Counted from the stretch's first letter, positions 8,555-17,388 are shown. The stretch is DNA of 64,000 nucleotides from Flavobacterium reichenbachii (GCF_002217435.1 NZ_MUHF01000037.1:48402-112401), one strand, 5' to 3'. The notes: a model not told the origin generated them from the sequence alone. A program made the numbers and translations.

Positions 8555-9232
8555 TTACAATTCTATTGATTCTCCGATTTTAAGAAGCATTAAGTCTTTT
8601 CCTTTATCAAAAAATTTACGGATAGATTCTTCGTGATTGATTTCTATGTATCCAAAAGTATCAAAATGATATCCAAGGATTTTATCACATTCTACAAAAT
8701 CAGACGCAATAATAGCATCCTCAACATCCATCGTAAAATTATTACCAATAGGCAGAATGGCCAAGTCTAGTTTTGTACGGAGCGGAATTAATTTTAAATC
8801 CATTGTAAGCGCTGTATCACCGGCGATATAGATGTTTTTGTGTTCCCCTTCAATGACAAATCCACCAGGATTTCCGCCATAAGTTCCATCAGGAAACGAA
8901 CTTGAATGGATTGCATTTACATATTTTACTTTTCCGAAGTCGAATTTCCAGCTTCCGCCATGATTCATAGGATGTGCATTAAAACCTTTTTTTGCGTAAT
9001 AGCTCGTAATTTCAGCATTAGAAACAATTACAGCGTTTGTGCGTTCAGCGATAGCTTCAACGTCTAAAACGTGATCTCCATGTGCATGAGTCAGTAAAAT
9101 ATAATCTGCTTTTAAAGTATTTATATCAATCGATGCTGCTTGTGGATTTCCAGAAATAAATGGGTCAACAATAATGTGTTTCCCTCCAACTTCAATCCCT
9201 AAAGATGCGTGTCCGTAAAATGTAATTTTCAT
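8555..9232 (-). CDS. UPF0173-type metal-dependent hydrolase (metallo-beta-lactamase fold)
   Basis: 225 residues of the YtkL/UPF0173 family of MBL-fold hydrolases. The zinc motif HxHxDH is seen as HAHGDH (H49, H51, D53, H54); further ligands are H113 or nearby (NAIHSSSFPDG), the Asp in YIAGDTAL and the His in LGYHFDTFG. No signal peptide, so cytoplasmic. It is placed 30 bases downstream of menA and shares its direction, so it probably belongs to the menB-menA transcript; whether it takes part in menaquinone synthesis is unknown. The family has no firmly assigned substrate. Confidence 0.88.
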   Translation of the reverse strand: MKITFYGHASLGIEVGGKHIIVDPFISGNPQAASIDINTLKADYILLTHAHGDHVLDVEAIAERTNAVIVSNAEITSYYAKKGFNAHPMNHGGSWKFDFGKVKYVNAIHSSSFPDGTYGGNPGGFVIEGEHKNIYIAGDTALTMDLKLIPLRTKLDLAILPIGNNFTMDVEDAIIASDFVECDKILGYHFDTFGYIEINHEESIRKFFDKGKDLMLLKIGESIEL

Positions 9233-9262
9233 TTTTTAAAATTTTTAAAGTTTAAAGTAAGT

Positions 9263-10225
9263 TTATCTTCCGCCTAAAAAAAGATTAACAATTATGTCTG
9301 ATATCAATGAAATCATACATACCGTTAATAATATAGAAAGCAAAAATGTGCTAAGAGCCAGTTTTTTTAATTCTGGATCTAAAAGCTTAGGATTTTGGTT
9401 TTTATAAACTGTAATTAAATGTTTTGTCAACGGAATATAGGCCAATAAAAATAAATATTGGTCAAAATTATAATCGCTTAAAACGGCAAAAATTACCACT
9501 AAAATCATTGCTGTAATGATTAGAGAAAAATGATAAATTTTAGCCTTAGCACCTCCCATTTGCACTACGATTGTGTTTTTACCAGATTTTCTATCTGATT
9601 CTTCGTCGCGCATATTGTTTAGGTTTAAAACTCCAACGCTTAACAAACCAATAGAAACTGCCGGCAAAATCAAAAGTGGATCTATTTCTTTTGCATATAA
9701 AAAGTTCACTCCCAATACACTTACTAATCCGAAGAATACGAATACAAAAATATCACCAAATCCTCTATATCCGTAAGCTGAATTTCCAACCGTGTAACGA
9801 ATAGCTGAAGCAATTGCTGCAATTCCAAGTAATAAAAAGAATATAGAATAACCAAAATTATCTTTTCCAAATGCAAAGTAAATTAGTATTACAGCTGATA
9901 AAAGTGTTAGAATAGAGGTAATTATAATTGCTTTTTTCATTGCCTGCGGTGTGATTGCACCACTCTGAATAGCGCGTTGCGGCCCTACTCGATCTGCATT
10001 ATCTGTTCCTTTTACGCCATCGCCGTAATCGTTGGCAAAATTTGATAAGACCTGAAGTCCTAATGTTGTTAAAAGTGCAAAACCAAAAATTTTCCAGCTG
10101 AATACTTCGGTGGGTGTATTGATGGCTTCTGTTGGGTTTGAAAGTGCGTAAATACTTCCTACTATAATTCCGGAAACTGATAAAGGCAATGTGCGCAATC
10201 TTGCGGCTTCAATCCAATGTTTCAT
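9263..10225 (-). CDS. menA: 1,4-Dihydroxy-2-naphthoate polyprenyltransferase MenA
   Basis: Integral membrane UbiA-family enzyme (320 residues, about nine hydrophobic segments) that attaches the polyprenyl tail to DHNA, giving demethylmenaquinone. The first Asp-rich motif is NDYGDGVKGTDNADR (near residues 65-79) and the second is LNLNNMRDEESDRKSGK (near 201-217); both bind Mg-diphosphate. The GPQRAIQSG segment is typical of MenA rather than UbiA. It lies downstream of menB across 90 bases that hold an inverted repeat, and upstream of the MBL hydrolase. Confidence 0.93.
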   Translation of the reverse strand: MKHWIEAARLRTLPLSVSGIIVGSIYALSNPTEAINTPTEVFSWKIFGFALLTTLGLQVLSNFANDYGDGVKGTDNADRVGPQRAIQSGAITPQAMKKAIIITSILTLLSAVILIYFAFGKDNFGYSIFFLLLGIAAIASAIRYTVGNSAYGYRGFGDIFVFVFFGLVSVLGVNFLYAKEIDPLLILPAVSIGLLSVGVLNLNNMRDEESDRKSGKNTIVVQMGGAKAKIYHFSLIITAMILVVIFAVLSDYNFDQYLFLLAYIPLTKHLITVYKNQNPKLLDPELKKLALSTFLLSILLTVCMISLISDIIVNLFLGGR

Positions 10226-10255
10226 TATATTTTGTTTAGTTAATCTTTGTTTCAG

Positions 10256-10299
10256 GTTTCTAGTTTCAGGTTCGTAACTTGAAACCTGAAACTAGAAAC
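10256..10299. repeat. Inverted repeat of the GTTTCAGG/AACCTGAAAC type
   Basis: GTTTCTAGTTTCAGGTT (10256-10272) is the exact reverse complement of AACCTGAAACTAGAAAC (10283-10299). The left arm is itself built from the direct repeat TTTCAGGTTTC. The 16-mer AACTTGAAACCTGAAA at 10276-10291 occurs again at 44608-44623. The stem is AT-rich with a weak T run (ATTTTTAT), so it could end menB transcription in part, but it looks more like a dispersed intergenic repeat. Confidence 0.6.
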
Positions 10300-10315
10300 T
10301 ATTTTTATAACTTTT

Positions 10316-11149
10316 TTATGGCAGCCATTTGTTTTCGCCGAAGTTTGGTTTTCTTTTTTCTAAAAAAGCATTTCTTCCTTCTTTTGCTTCTTCTGTCATA
10401 TAAGCCAAACGTGTTGCTTCTCCCGCAAATACTTGCTGCCCCACCATTCCGTCATCTGTTAAATTCATGGCAAATTTTAGCATTTTTATAGAAGTTGGCG
10501 ATTTTTGAAGAATTTCCTGTGCCCATTCGTAAGCTGTATCTTCTAGTTCATCGTGAGGAATTACTGCATTTACCATTCCCATATCCATTGCTTCTTGAGC
10601 GGAATAATTTCTACCTAAAAAGAAAATCTCACGTGCTTTTTTCTGACCTACCATTTTAGCAAGATAAGCTGATCCGTAACCACCGTCAAAGCTTGTTACA
10701 TCTGCATCAGTTTGTTTAAAAATTGCATGTTCTTTACTTGCTAAAGTCATATCGCAGACTACGTGCAGGCTATGTCCGCCACCAACGGCCCATCCGGGAA
10801 CTACTGCTATAACCACTTTTGGCATAAAACGAATTAATCGCTGTACTTCGAGAATGTTTAAACGGTGCTGACCATCTTCTCCAACATAACCTTGATGTCC
10901 GCGGGCATTTTGATCACCGCCGCTGCAAAATGAATAAACGCCATCTTTTGTAGACGGTCCTTCTGCAGAAAGCAATACTACTCCAATAGAAGTATCTTCT
11001 TGCGCATCGTAAAAGGCCTGGTACAATTCGGATGTTGTTTTAGGGCGGAAAGCATTTCTAACATTTGGTCTGTTAAATGCAATTCTGGCAACTCCATTAC
11101 ATTTTTTATAGGTTATATCTTCAAATTCTCTGGCAGTAATCCAATCCAT
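10316..11149 (-). CDS. menB: 1,4-Dihydroxy-2-naphthoyl-CoA synthase MenB
   Basis: Crotonase-fold enzyme that closes the second ring of menaquinone from o-succinylbenzoyl-CoA. 277 residues, normal length. Diagnostic segments: FNRPNVRNAFRPKTTSEL for CoA binding, SFCSGGDQNARG (oxyanion hole), GWAVGGGHSLHVVCDMTLAS, and TSFDGGYGSAYLAKMVGQKKAREIFFLGRNY, the MenB signature that separates it from other crotonases. First men gene in the minus-strand run toward menA and menC. Confidence 0.95.
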   Translation of the reverse strand: MDWITAREFEDITYKKCNGVARIAFNRPNVRNAFRPKTTSELYQAFYDAQEDTSIGVVLLSAEGPSTKDGVYSFCSGGDQNARGHQGYVGEDGQHRLNILEVQRLIRFMPKVVIAVVPGWAVGGGHSLHVVCDMTLASKEHAIFKQTDADVTSFDGGYGSAYLAKMVGQKKAREIFFLGRNYSAQEAMDMGMVNAVIPHDELEDTAYEWAQEILQKSPTSIKMLKFAMNLTDDGMVGQQVFAGEATRLAYMTEEAKEGRNAFLEKRKPNFGENKWLP

Positions 11150-11182
11150 TTCTATTTGTTTATTTTAATAATTATAGTGTAA

Positions 11183-11812
11183 AAATAAACCATTTTTACA
11201 TTTTTACCTACTTAAATTAATTTTAGTCAGCACGAAAATAACCTCCAATGTTAACAAATGGCATATGGCGGCAAAAAATAACATTTTTTAACATTCGTTT
11301 TAAAAAATAATAAGTAATTTTACATCCTAGAAATCAACGATATACATTTTATTTTGTTGGTTTAGATTGATTTTCTTTCACTGATTTATTAACCTAAAAA
11401 ATGATTTTTTTTGAGAAAATTTAAAAAATTTGTCGCTCATTTTTTTACGGTTTTTATTAGTAAACCTATTAATAATGAGCAAATGATTTATGCATTTGTT
11501 AAAACTTCAAAAAGGAGATAGTAACACCTAAGGTTAAATGTTAGAATTGTTTCTGTAATTGGTATCAGAATGAATACGGAAAAGAGAAAAAAAATACCTA
11601 ACGAAGCTTTCTAAAAGTTATTTTATAAAACCAATGGATCAGCCGTGAGATTGATTTTTTGCTTTTGAAATGAATGTATGAATTGTTTAAAGACATACCA
11701 GATCAGGATGTAATCTCAAAAATTTTTAACGCTATTGCGTCTTGTATGGATTCGAATTATTTTATTTCTGTTTTTTTTTAATTACAATTTTTTTTAAAAC
11801 TAGAATAAAAAG
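11183..11812 (+). other. Long intergenic region with a possible orphan transcript
   Basis: Six hundred and thirty bases with no open frame above 60 codons. On the plus strand TAATTTTACATCC (box at 11315-11322, one base off TAnnTTTG) could start a transcript at about 11329 that would run to the strong hairpin at 11813-11843. Inside lies a nested hairpin: GCTCATT (11435-11441) pairs with AATGAGC (11474-11480) and encloses GGTTT/AAACC (11449-11453 and 11462-11466). It also holds a 35-codon frame at 11674-11781. I do not recognise RNase P, tmRNA or 6S RNA in it. Confidence 0.4.
11674..11781 (+). CDS. Possible small ORF, 35 residues
   Basis: ATG at 11674 to TAA at 11779-11781 encodes MYELFKDIPDQDVISKIF followed by NAIASCMDSNYFISVFF. 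The composition is protein-like, with an amphipathic first half, and it ends 31 bases before a strong plus-strand terminator, but there is no ribosome-binding signal to test and no family I recognise. It could equally be chance within a non-coding transcript. Confidence 0.25.
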   Translation: MYELFKDIPDQDVISKIFNAIASCMDSNYFISVFF

Positions 11813-11843
11813 AGAAAGGCTGCTTGTAATGAGCAGCCTTTCT
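11813..11843. terminator. Hairpin terminator, perfect 12-bp stem
   Basis: AGAAAGGCTGCT (11813-11824) pairs exactly with AGCAGCCTTTCT (11832-11843), followed on the plus strand by TGTTATTTTTT and preceded by A-rich sequence. It can serve the minus-strand lipoprotein gene that ends at 11846 and any plus-strand transcript from 11.3 kb. Confidence 0.8.
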
Positions 11844-11845
11844 TG

Positions 11846-12618
11846 TTATTTTTTAATTGGTATTAATTTAACTGAAACTTTATTTGAATAAACAATCCCA
11901 TCAAATAAAACATATCCGTTCTCTTTTAAATTTTTTCTATCATCGTCATTCATCCACTTTTTTGTAAAAACGGAATCATTTCGTAAAGAAAGCGAACCTA
12001 GATTAGGCTTTTTCTTGTCTATGTTTGAAAACCATTTTTGATCTGTTCTATAAGGTAAATTGACAATAGAAGTAAAATATTTAGTTTCTCCCGGCTGTAA
12101 AAAATAACCTTGCGAAGAGTCATAAACGTCGTCTATATACTTAATTCGTATGTATTGTTGATTTTGTTTTTTACTAAAAAATCTTTTATAATGTGATTCA
12201 ACTCTTCAACTTTCAGTAATTCCAAACCATTGCCGCACATATTTTCGACTTTTGTAGAATTACCGTCTAAAACAGAATCATTTTTATATAAACTAAAGCC
12301 AATTTCATTTGTGCTAAATTTCTTTTTACCCAAGCTTTCGCGATAAAAATCACGCTCTACAGTTCCTAAGTTATTTTGGTTTAACATTATGAAATATTTT
12401 TTATCTGAAATATTCGTTATTTTATAATGAATAATGTTTTTAGAAAGACTGTCATACACTTTATTTGGCTGATAAAAAGCTTCAAAATAATCGTGTTTAT
12501 TTATATTTTCAACACAGACAATTTCATTAGTTAGTAATTCAAGTTTTAAATCTTTTTCATCTTTAGTGCATGACAATACGGTAAAAAGAAAGAAACTTAA
12601 AAAGATTATTTTTCTCAT
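11846..12618 (-). pseudogene. Lipoprotein gene interrupted by a -1 frameshift in an A6 run
   Basis: The 5' part (12618-12133, 161 codons) begins with a lipoprotein signal (MRKIIFLSFFLFTVLSC, lipid-attached Cys at 17) and stops just after KDFLVKNKINN. The neighbouring frame stays open and protein-like to a TAA at 11846-11848 (KQNQQYIRIKYIDDVYDSSQ near its start, ending KLIPIKK). Both halves join perfectly if one A is added to the six-A run at 12167-12172, restoring a protein of about 257 residues. The 0-frame sequence at the join is A-AAA-AAC, a classical -1 slippery heptamer. A single-base deletion or sequencing error is simplest; programmed frameshifting is possible. Function unknown. Confidence 0.7.
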
Positions 12619-12742
12619 AATATTATGTTTTTACCAGATTTTAATTTCTTTTGATTTTTTGTCATTTTTCAATTTTAATATAATTGACGAATTCAAATAT
12701 ATAGACAAAAACAAGAATAAAATGCAGATTATTATTTACACA

Positions 12743-12774
12743 AAAAAACTCGTTAGACAGCTAACGAGTTTTTT
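12743..12774 (-). terminator. Terminator of cvfB
   Basis: AAAAAACTCGTTAG (12743-12756), loop ACAG, CTAACGAGTTTTTT (12761-12774): a perfect stem flanked by A and T runs just beyond the cvfB stop. Confidence 0.85.
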
Positions 12775-12776
12775 AT

Positions 12777-13634
12777 TTAATTTTCTTTTACCAAATAAAT
12801 TCCATCTTCTTTAATTTCAATGAGTTTATCTTTGTATAAAGCTCCAATTGCCTTTTTAAAAGTCTTTTTACTCATTTTTAAAACGGTTTTAATATCTTCA
12901 GGATGCGAATTATCATTTAAACGAAGGAAACCGCGATTGGCTCTTAATTCATCTAAAATCTTCTCTGCGTTAGGCTCAATACTTTGATAACCTTGAATCT
13001 GCAAAGCAACATCTATTTTATTATCAGGACGAATAGTTTTGATATAACCACGCATTCTGTCACCGGTTCTTATCGCATCGTCATACACTTCATCTTTATA
13101 TAAAAGCCCTTTGTGCTGTTCGTTGATAATTACGTTAATTCCGATTTCTGTAATATGAGAAACAATCAAATCTACTTCTTCTCCTTTTTCGACAGTTAAA
13201 TTATCATTGTTTAAAAACTGATTGGTTTTACTTGATGCCACCAAACGATTTGTCTTTTCGTCTTTATATAGGTAAACCAGATAACGCTTTCCTTTTTCCA
13301 TTGGGCGAGCCTGTTCTTTAAACGGAACAAGAATATCTTTTTCCATTCCCCAATCCATAAAAGCACCAACCTGATTGATGTAATTTACTCGCAAAAGAGC
13401 AAATTCATTCAATAAAATATAAGGTTCAAGGGTTGTTGCAACTGGGCGCTGCTCGTGGTCTAAGTAAACAAATACGACTAGTTCTTCGCCTATTTCAAAT
13501 TCATTCGGGACGTATTTATTGGGTAATAAAATGTCGTGAATCCCTTCTGGATCTTGTTCCGGATTTCCTAAAAACAAACCAACTTTGGTATCACGTAATA
13601 TAGTTAGATTATTGTATTTTCCTATTTCAATCAT
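12777..13634 (-). CDS. cvfB: CvfB/YitL family S1-domain RNA-binding protein
   Basis: 285-residue cytoplasmic protein with the CvfB architecture: tandem S1-like OB domains and a C-terminal winged helix. The start MIEIGKYNNLTILRDTKVGLFLG and the ILLPNKYVP segment are family hallmarks. Strand-rich S1 repeats follow (YINQVGAFMDWGMEKDILVPF; EKGEEVDLIVSHITEIGINVII), and the tail (LKMSKKTFKKAIGALYKDKLI) forms the winged helix. In Staphylococcus aureus the family binds RNA and influences virulence gene expression; the target here is unknown. A good promoter lies at 13681-13688. Confidence 0.88.
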   Translation of the reverse strand: MIEIGKYNNLTILRDTKVGLFLGNPEQDPEGIHDILLPNKYVPNEFEIGEELVVFVYLDHEQRPVATTLEPYILLNEFALLRVNYINQVGAFMDWGMEKDILVPFKEQARPMEKGKRYLVYLYKDEKTNRLVASSKTNQFLNNDNLTVEKGEEVDLIVSHITEIGINVIINEQHKGLLYKDEVYDDAIRTGDRMRGYIKTIRPDNKIDVALQIQGYQSIEPNAEKILDELRANRGFLRLNDNSHPEDIKTVLKMSKKTFKKAIGALYKDKLIEIKEDGIYLVKEN

Positions 13635-13680
13635 TCTTTCGAGTTTCTAAGCTTAAAAAAGCTTCTTAGTTTCTAAGCTG

Positions 13681-13688
13681 CAAAGGTA
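13681..13688 (-). promoter_or_regulatory. -7 box for cvfB
   Basis: Minus strand TACCTTTG followed by CAGC, a perfect TAnnTTTG match 46 bases before the ATG. The leader between it and the start holds AAGCTT/AAGCTT and CTTAG/CTAAG inverted repeats and two copies of GTTTCTAAGCT. Confidence 0.5.
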
Positions 13689-13802
13689 CGAAGTTTGAAA
13701 ATGTCAGAGAAAAAATGTTTTATATAAAAAAGAGCAATTTTCATTTTAAAAAAATGGATATTTTTTGATTAAATTTGAGAACATATAATTAACCCAAAAC
13801 CA

Positions 13803-15152
13803 ATGAAGAAATATATTTTTTATTCCATTTTTTTGATTTCGCTTTTTACACAATTTTCTTTTGCTCAGGTAAGTGAAGATCCAGAAATAAAGAAAATGAT
13901 CAGCGAAGTAAAATCCGAAAACCTAGAAGCAACCGTAAGAAAACTGGTTTCTTTTGGAACCAGACATACCTTAAGTGATCCTAAAAATAAAAAAAGAGGA
14001 ATAAGTGCAGCACAAGAATGGATAAAATCTGAATTTGATAAATATGCGTTAGAGTCTAACGGACGATTGACTTCTAAAATTGATTATTTTACCGTAAAAG
14101 CAGATGGTAAAAGAATTCCGGCAGACAGCCAGGTTGCAAACGTTATGGCAACCTTAAAAGGAACCGATCCTAATGATGACCGAATACTGATCATCAGCGG
14201 ACATTTGGATTCTCGCGTTTCTGATGTCATGAATACAAAATCTGATGCTCCAGGTGCCAATGACGATGGTTCTGGCGTGGCGGCAGTTATAGAATTGGCA
14301 AAAATCATGAGTAAAAGATCTTTTCCTGCAACAATTATTTTTGTTGCTGTAACTGGAGAAGAACAAGGTCTTTACGGAGCAAGACATCTTGCAGAAACTG
14401 CAAAAGAGTCTAAATGGAATATTATTGCCATGCTTAATAATGACATGATTGGCAATAGTTTATCGAGTGGCACTAATTTAAGAGATAATACACAAATCAG
14501 AATTTTCAGTGAGACAACTCCTTATTTAGAAACAGAAGACGAAGCCAAAATGCGTAAAGCAATAAACCGTGACAATGACAGCCCTTCAAGATTGCTGGCG
14601 CGTTATATTAAAACCGTTACAGAGCAATACGTTGATCAGTTGAAAGTTAAATTGGTTTACAGAAATGATCGTTTTTTAAGAGGTGGTGATCATACTCCTT
14701 TCAGTCAAAACGGATTTACCGCTGTTCGTTTTTGCGAAATGAATGAAAACTTTAATCAGCAGCATCAGGATTTGAGAACAGAGAACGGCATTGTATATGG
14801 AGACCTTCCAGAATTTATGGATTTTGATTATCTAAGAAAAAACACCTGTTCCAATTTGGCTGTTTTGTCCAATTTAGCCTGGTCGCCAAAATCGCCTCAA
14901 AGTGTTGGTATTGAAGTTAAAAATCTTTCAAACTCTTCTACAATTTCATGGAAAGCTCCAGAAGGAAAAGAAACATATGGATATCAGGTTTTAATGAGAG
15001 AAACGTCATCATCACATTGGGAAAAAGTTTTTTTTGTAAAGGAAACCAAAGCCGAAATTCCGTACTCAAAAGATAACTACTTTTTTGCCGTACAAGCCGT
15101 AGATGCTTTAGGACACGCAAGTTTACCGGTTTTTCCTATTCCGATTAGATAA
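13803..15152 (+). CDS. Secreted M28 family metallopeptidase with C-terminal beta domain
   Basis: 449 residues. A signal peptide (hydrophobic 5-20, cut after FAQ at about 22) exports it. The M28 zinc-aminopeptidase core carries all ligands: H134 in SGHLDSR, the bridging D154 in GANDDGSG, general base E186 and ligand E187 in TGEEQGLYGA, D214 in NNDMIGN, and a final His near 298 in GGDHTPFSQNG. The last 80 residues look like a fibronectin type III-like sandwich (SNSSTISWKAPEGKETYGYQVLM). No T9SS sorting domain is visible, so it is probably periplasmic or cell-associated. Its substrate (aminopeptidase versus carboxypeptidase) cannot be told. Confidence 0.92.
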   Translation: MKKYIFYSIFLISLFTQFSFAQVSEDPEIKKMISEVKSENLEATVRKLVSFGTRHTLSDPKNKKRGISAAQEWIKSEFDKYALESNGRLTSKIDYFTVKADGKRIPADSQVANVMATLKGTDPNDDRILIISGHLDSRVSDVMNTKSDAPGANDDGSGVAAVIELAKIMSKRSFPATIIFVAVTGEEQGLYGARHLAETAKESKWNIIAMLNNDMIGNSLSSGTNLRDNTQIRIFSETTPYLETEDEAKMRKAINRDNDSPSRLLARYIKTVTEQYVDQLKVKLVYRNDRFLRGGDHTPFSQNGFTAVRFCEMNENFNQQHQDLRTENGIVYGDLPEFMDFDYLRKNTCSNLAVLSNLAWSPKSPQSVGIEVKNLSNSSTISWKAPEGKETYGYQVLMRETSSSHWEKVFFVKETKAEIPYSKDNYFFAVQAVDALGHASLPVFPIPIR

Positions 15153-15162
15153 TTTATCAAAC

Positions 15163-15190
15163 AAAAAAAGCGCCTAATTAGGCGCTTTTT
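15163..15190. terminator. Bidirectional terminator, palindromic stem
   Basis: The 16-base perfect palindrome GCGCCTAATTAGGCGC (15170-15185) has an A7 run on the left and T5 on the right, between the convergent M28 peptidase and DUF2853 genes. Confidence 0.88.
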
Positions 15191-15210
15191 CTTTTTAATT
15201 TTACAAAAAT

Positions 15211-15552
15211 TTATTTGTAAACACTTTCTTTTTTAAAGTGCACTGTCAATAAATAGTATACAACTGCTCTGTATTTGTGCTTATTAGATTTACCATACTT
15301 CTCTAATGCTTCATCAATTGCAGTATCTAATTCCGGACTATCCTTTAAACCTAGTTTTTTGATTAAAAAATTATTTTTAACCGTGTCCAGTTCTGATTTC
15401 TGCGAACCTGCAATAGTAGACGCATCCTGATTGTAAACTGCAGGACCGCAGCCAATAGTTACTTTTGTCAGTAAATCCATATTAGGAGTTACACCGCATT
15501 TGTCCTTTAAATCTGCTGCATACTTTTCAATTAACTCTTCTCTTTTACTCAT
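15211..15552 (-). CDS. DUF2853 family protein
   Basis: 113-residue cytoplasmic protein matching the DUF2853 pattern: an N-terminal helix (REELIEKYAADLKDKCGV), a KVTIGCGPAVYN segment and a C-terminal helix ending KYRAVVYYLLTVHFKK. Short, helical and without catalytic motifs. It follows menD by 105 bases on the same strand and is closed by the terminator at 15163-15190. Function unknown. Confidence 0.85.
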   Translation of the reverse strand: MSKREELIEKYAADLKDKCGVTPNMDLLTKVTIGCGPAVYNQDASTIAGSQKSELDTVKNNFLIKKLGLKDSPELDTAIDEALEKYGKSNKHKYRAVVYYLLTVHFKKESVYK

Positions 15553-15657
15553 AATAAAATTTCATTGGTTGTTTTATATTTTAACCAAACTTAGAAATTT
15601 ATTTAAATAACTTCAAGATAATTACAAAAATTTAACAGTATTTTTCCTTCTCTTTAT

Positions 15658-17319
15658 TTAGACTAATTCTTTAAAATATTGCTTTAAGATCACATCATTT
15701 TCAAAAGTAGGTGTGAAAATTTCCAGAATGCATGGTGCATCATTTGTATTATAAAAGTTTATAAGATTTTCTTCAAGTGATATCAAATCAGACGATGAGA
15801 AATAGTTCATTTGATACATTTTTGCCAAATGCTCTGCTGTTAAGCCATGAGAAGTTTCAAAATAAGTATTAAAAACGGGCTTTTCTTCGTGTCCGGGCAA
15901 AATTCTGAAGATTCCTCCTCCTCCATTATTAATTATAATGATTTTGAAATTTTTAGGAATATAAGAATTCCATAAGGCATTGCTGTCGTACAAAAAGCTT
16001 ATATCGCCAGTTATAAAAATATTTTGTTTTAAGCTTGCTGTTGCTGATCCGACTGCTGTCGATGTACTTCCATCAATACCGCTTGTGCCACGATTGCAAA
16101 AAACTTCAATCGAAGCGTCAATGTCTATTAATTGTGCATAACGAATAGCCGAACTGTTGCTAATCTGCAGCTGGGTATTTTTAGGCAGTGATTCGATTAC
16201 TTTCTCAAAAACCTTAAAATCTGAAAAAGGAATTTTATTGATATATTCTTGTTTTCTTGCTTTTCTTAAATCGTAAACTGCATTAGTTTTAGAAAAATAA
16301 TCGCTTGCTGTTAAAGTAGTTTTTGCCAGTAAATCATTGAAAAAATCATTTGGTTTCATAATAAAATGCTCACTTAAAGCTCCAAATGTATCATAAGCAC
16401 GTAATGTGTCTATATGCCAATGATTTGCAGGTTTATACTTTCTCAAAAATGCCTTAATTCTTTTAGAAACAATCATGCCACCAAAAGTGATTAAAATATC
16501 CGGCTGAAAGTCTTTAAAATCAAGATCTTCAAAAGGAGTAATTAAAGTATCAATACTGCTAATAAAACTTGGATGATGTAAATTTGAAGTCGTTTCTGTA
16601 AGCACTACTACAGATGGATCTGAAGCAAAAGATTCTATAATTTTCTGTTCTATCGAATTGGCTTCATTTACGCCAACCAGAATCAATTTGCGTTTTGCAG
16701 TATTCCAAAGCGAAACAAATTTTTCGCTGTTTTCTATTGTTTTTATTTCTAATGGAACCTCTATATTAATAATTTTTGAAGTTACAGAAAGTGTATCAAC
16801 AGTTTCATATAAAGGTTCTTCAAAAGGCGCATTGATATGTACCGGACCTTTTTTAAGAACAGCGGTTTCTATTGCTTTGTTTATTTTTAAATCATTTTCA
16901 ATAGAAGCTTCTTCGGTTAAATTTGCATTGAAAACAGAATGATTTTCATAAACATTCTGCTGACGGATTGTTTGTCCGTCGCCAATGTCAATTTTGCTCT
17001 GCGGACGATCTGCAGAAACTACAATTAACGGAATCTCGCTGTAAAATGCTTCAGCAACAGCAGGATAATAATTTAACAATGCTGATCCCGAGGTACATAC
17101 AATTGCAGTTGGCTTTTTGGTCTGCTGTGCAATTCCTAAAGCAAAGAAAGCAGCACATCTTTCGTCTGCAATACTGTAACAGGTAAAGTTTGGATTTTGA
17201 GCAAAACCTATTGTTAATGGTGCGTTTCTTGATCCTGGAGAAATGATAATATTTGTAATGCCTTGGGCTGAAAAAATTTCGATAATGCTTTGTGCAAGCT
17301 GTATTTTGGGGTAAACCAT
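15658..17319 (-). CDS. menD: SEPHCHC synthase MenD
   Basis: Thiamine-diphosphate enzyme that adds the succinyl-semialdehyde unit from 2-oxoglutarate to isochorismate, the first committed step of menaquinone synthesis. 553 residues, normal. ISPGSRNAPL and ADERCAAFFALGIAQ are N-terminal MenD signatures; CTSGSALLNYYPAVAEAFYS follows. The ThDP-binding GDxSFLYDSNALW...NNGGGGIFRILPG segment lies in the C-terminal third, with D and NN coordinating Mg. menB, menA and menC lie 5-10 kb away on the same strand; menE, menF and a DHNA-CoA thioesterase are not in the window. Confidence 0.94.
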   Translation of the reverse strand: MVYPKIQLAQSIIEIFSAQGITNIIISPGSRNAPLTIGFAQNPNFTCYSIADERCAAFFALGIAQQTKKPTAIVCTSGSALLNYYPAVAEAFYSEIPLIVVSADRPQSKIDIGDGQTIRQQNVYENHSVFNANLTEEASIENDLKINKAIETAVLKKGPVHINAPFEEPLYETVDTLSVTSKIINIEVPLEIKTIENSEKFVSLWNTAKRKLILVGVNEANSIEQKIIESFASDPSVVVLTETTSNLHHPSFISSIDTLITPFEDLDFKDFQPDILITFGGMIVSKRIKAFLRKYKPANHWHIDTLRAYDTFGALSEHFIMKPNDFFNDLLAKTTLTASDYFSKTNAVYDLRKARKQEYINKIPFSDFKVFEKVIESLPKNTQLQISNSSAIRYAQLIDIDASIEVFCNRGTSGIDGSTSTAVGSATASLKQNIFITGDISFLYDSNALWNSYIPKNFKIIIINNGGGGIFRILPGHEEKPVFNTYFETSHGLTAEHLAKMYQMNYFSSSDLISLEENLINFYNTNDAPCILEIFTPTFENDVILKQYFKELV

Positions 17320-17380
17320 TCGTATGAGTATTACTTTTTTTAAAGAAAATCCTAAATTTGAGATTTTCTTTTCTATCTTA

Positions 17381-17388
17381 CAAAGTTA
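17381..17388 (-). promoter_or_regulatory. -7 box for menD
   Basis: Minus strand TAACTTTG matches TAnnTTTG exactly, 61 bases before the ATG; no clear TTG at -33. Confidence 0.4.

Noticed and set aside
10256..10299. Terminator of menB
   Set aside because: The stem is AT-rich and its T run is poor; sequence match to 44608-44640 argues for a dispersed repeat instead.
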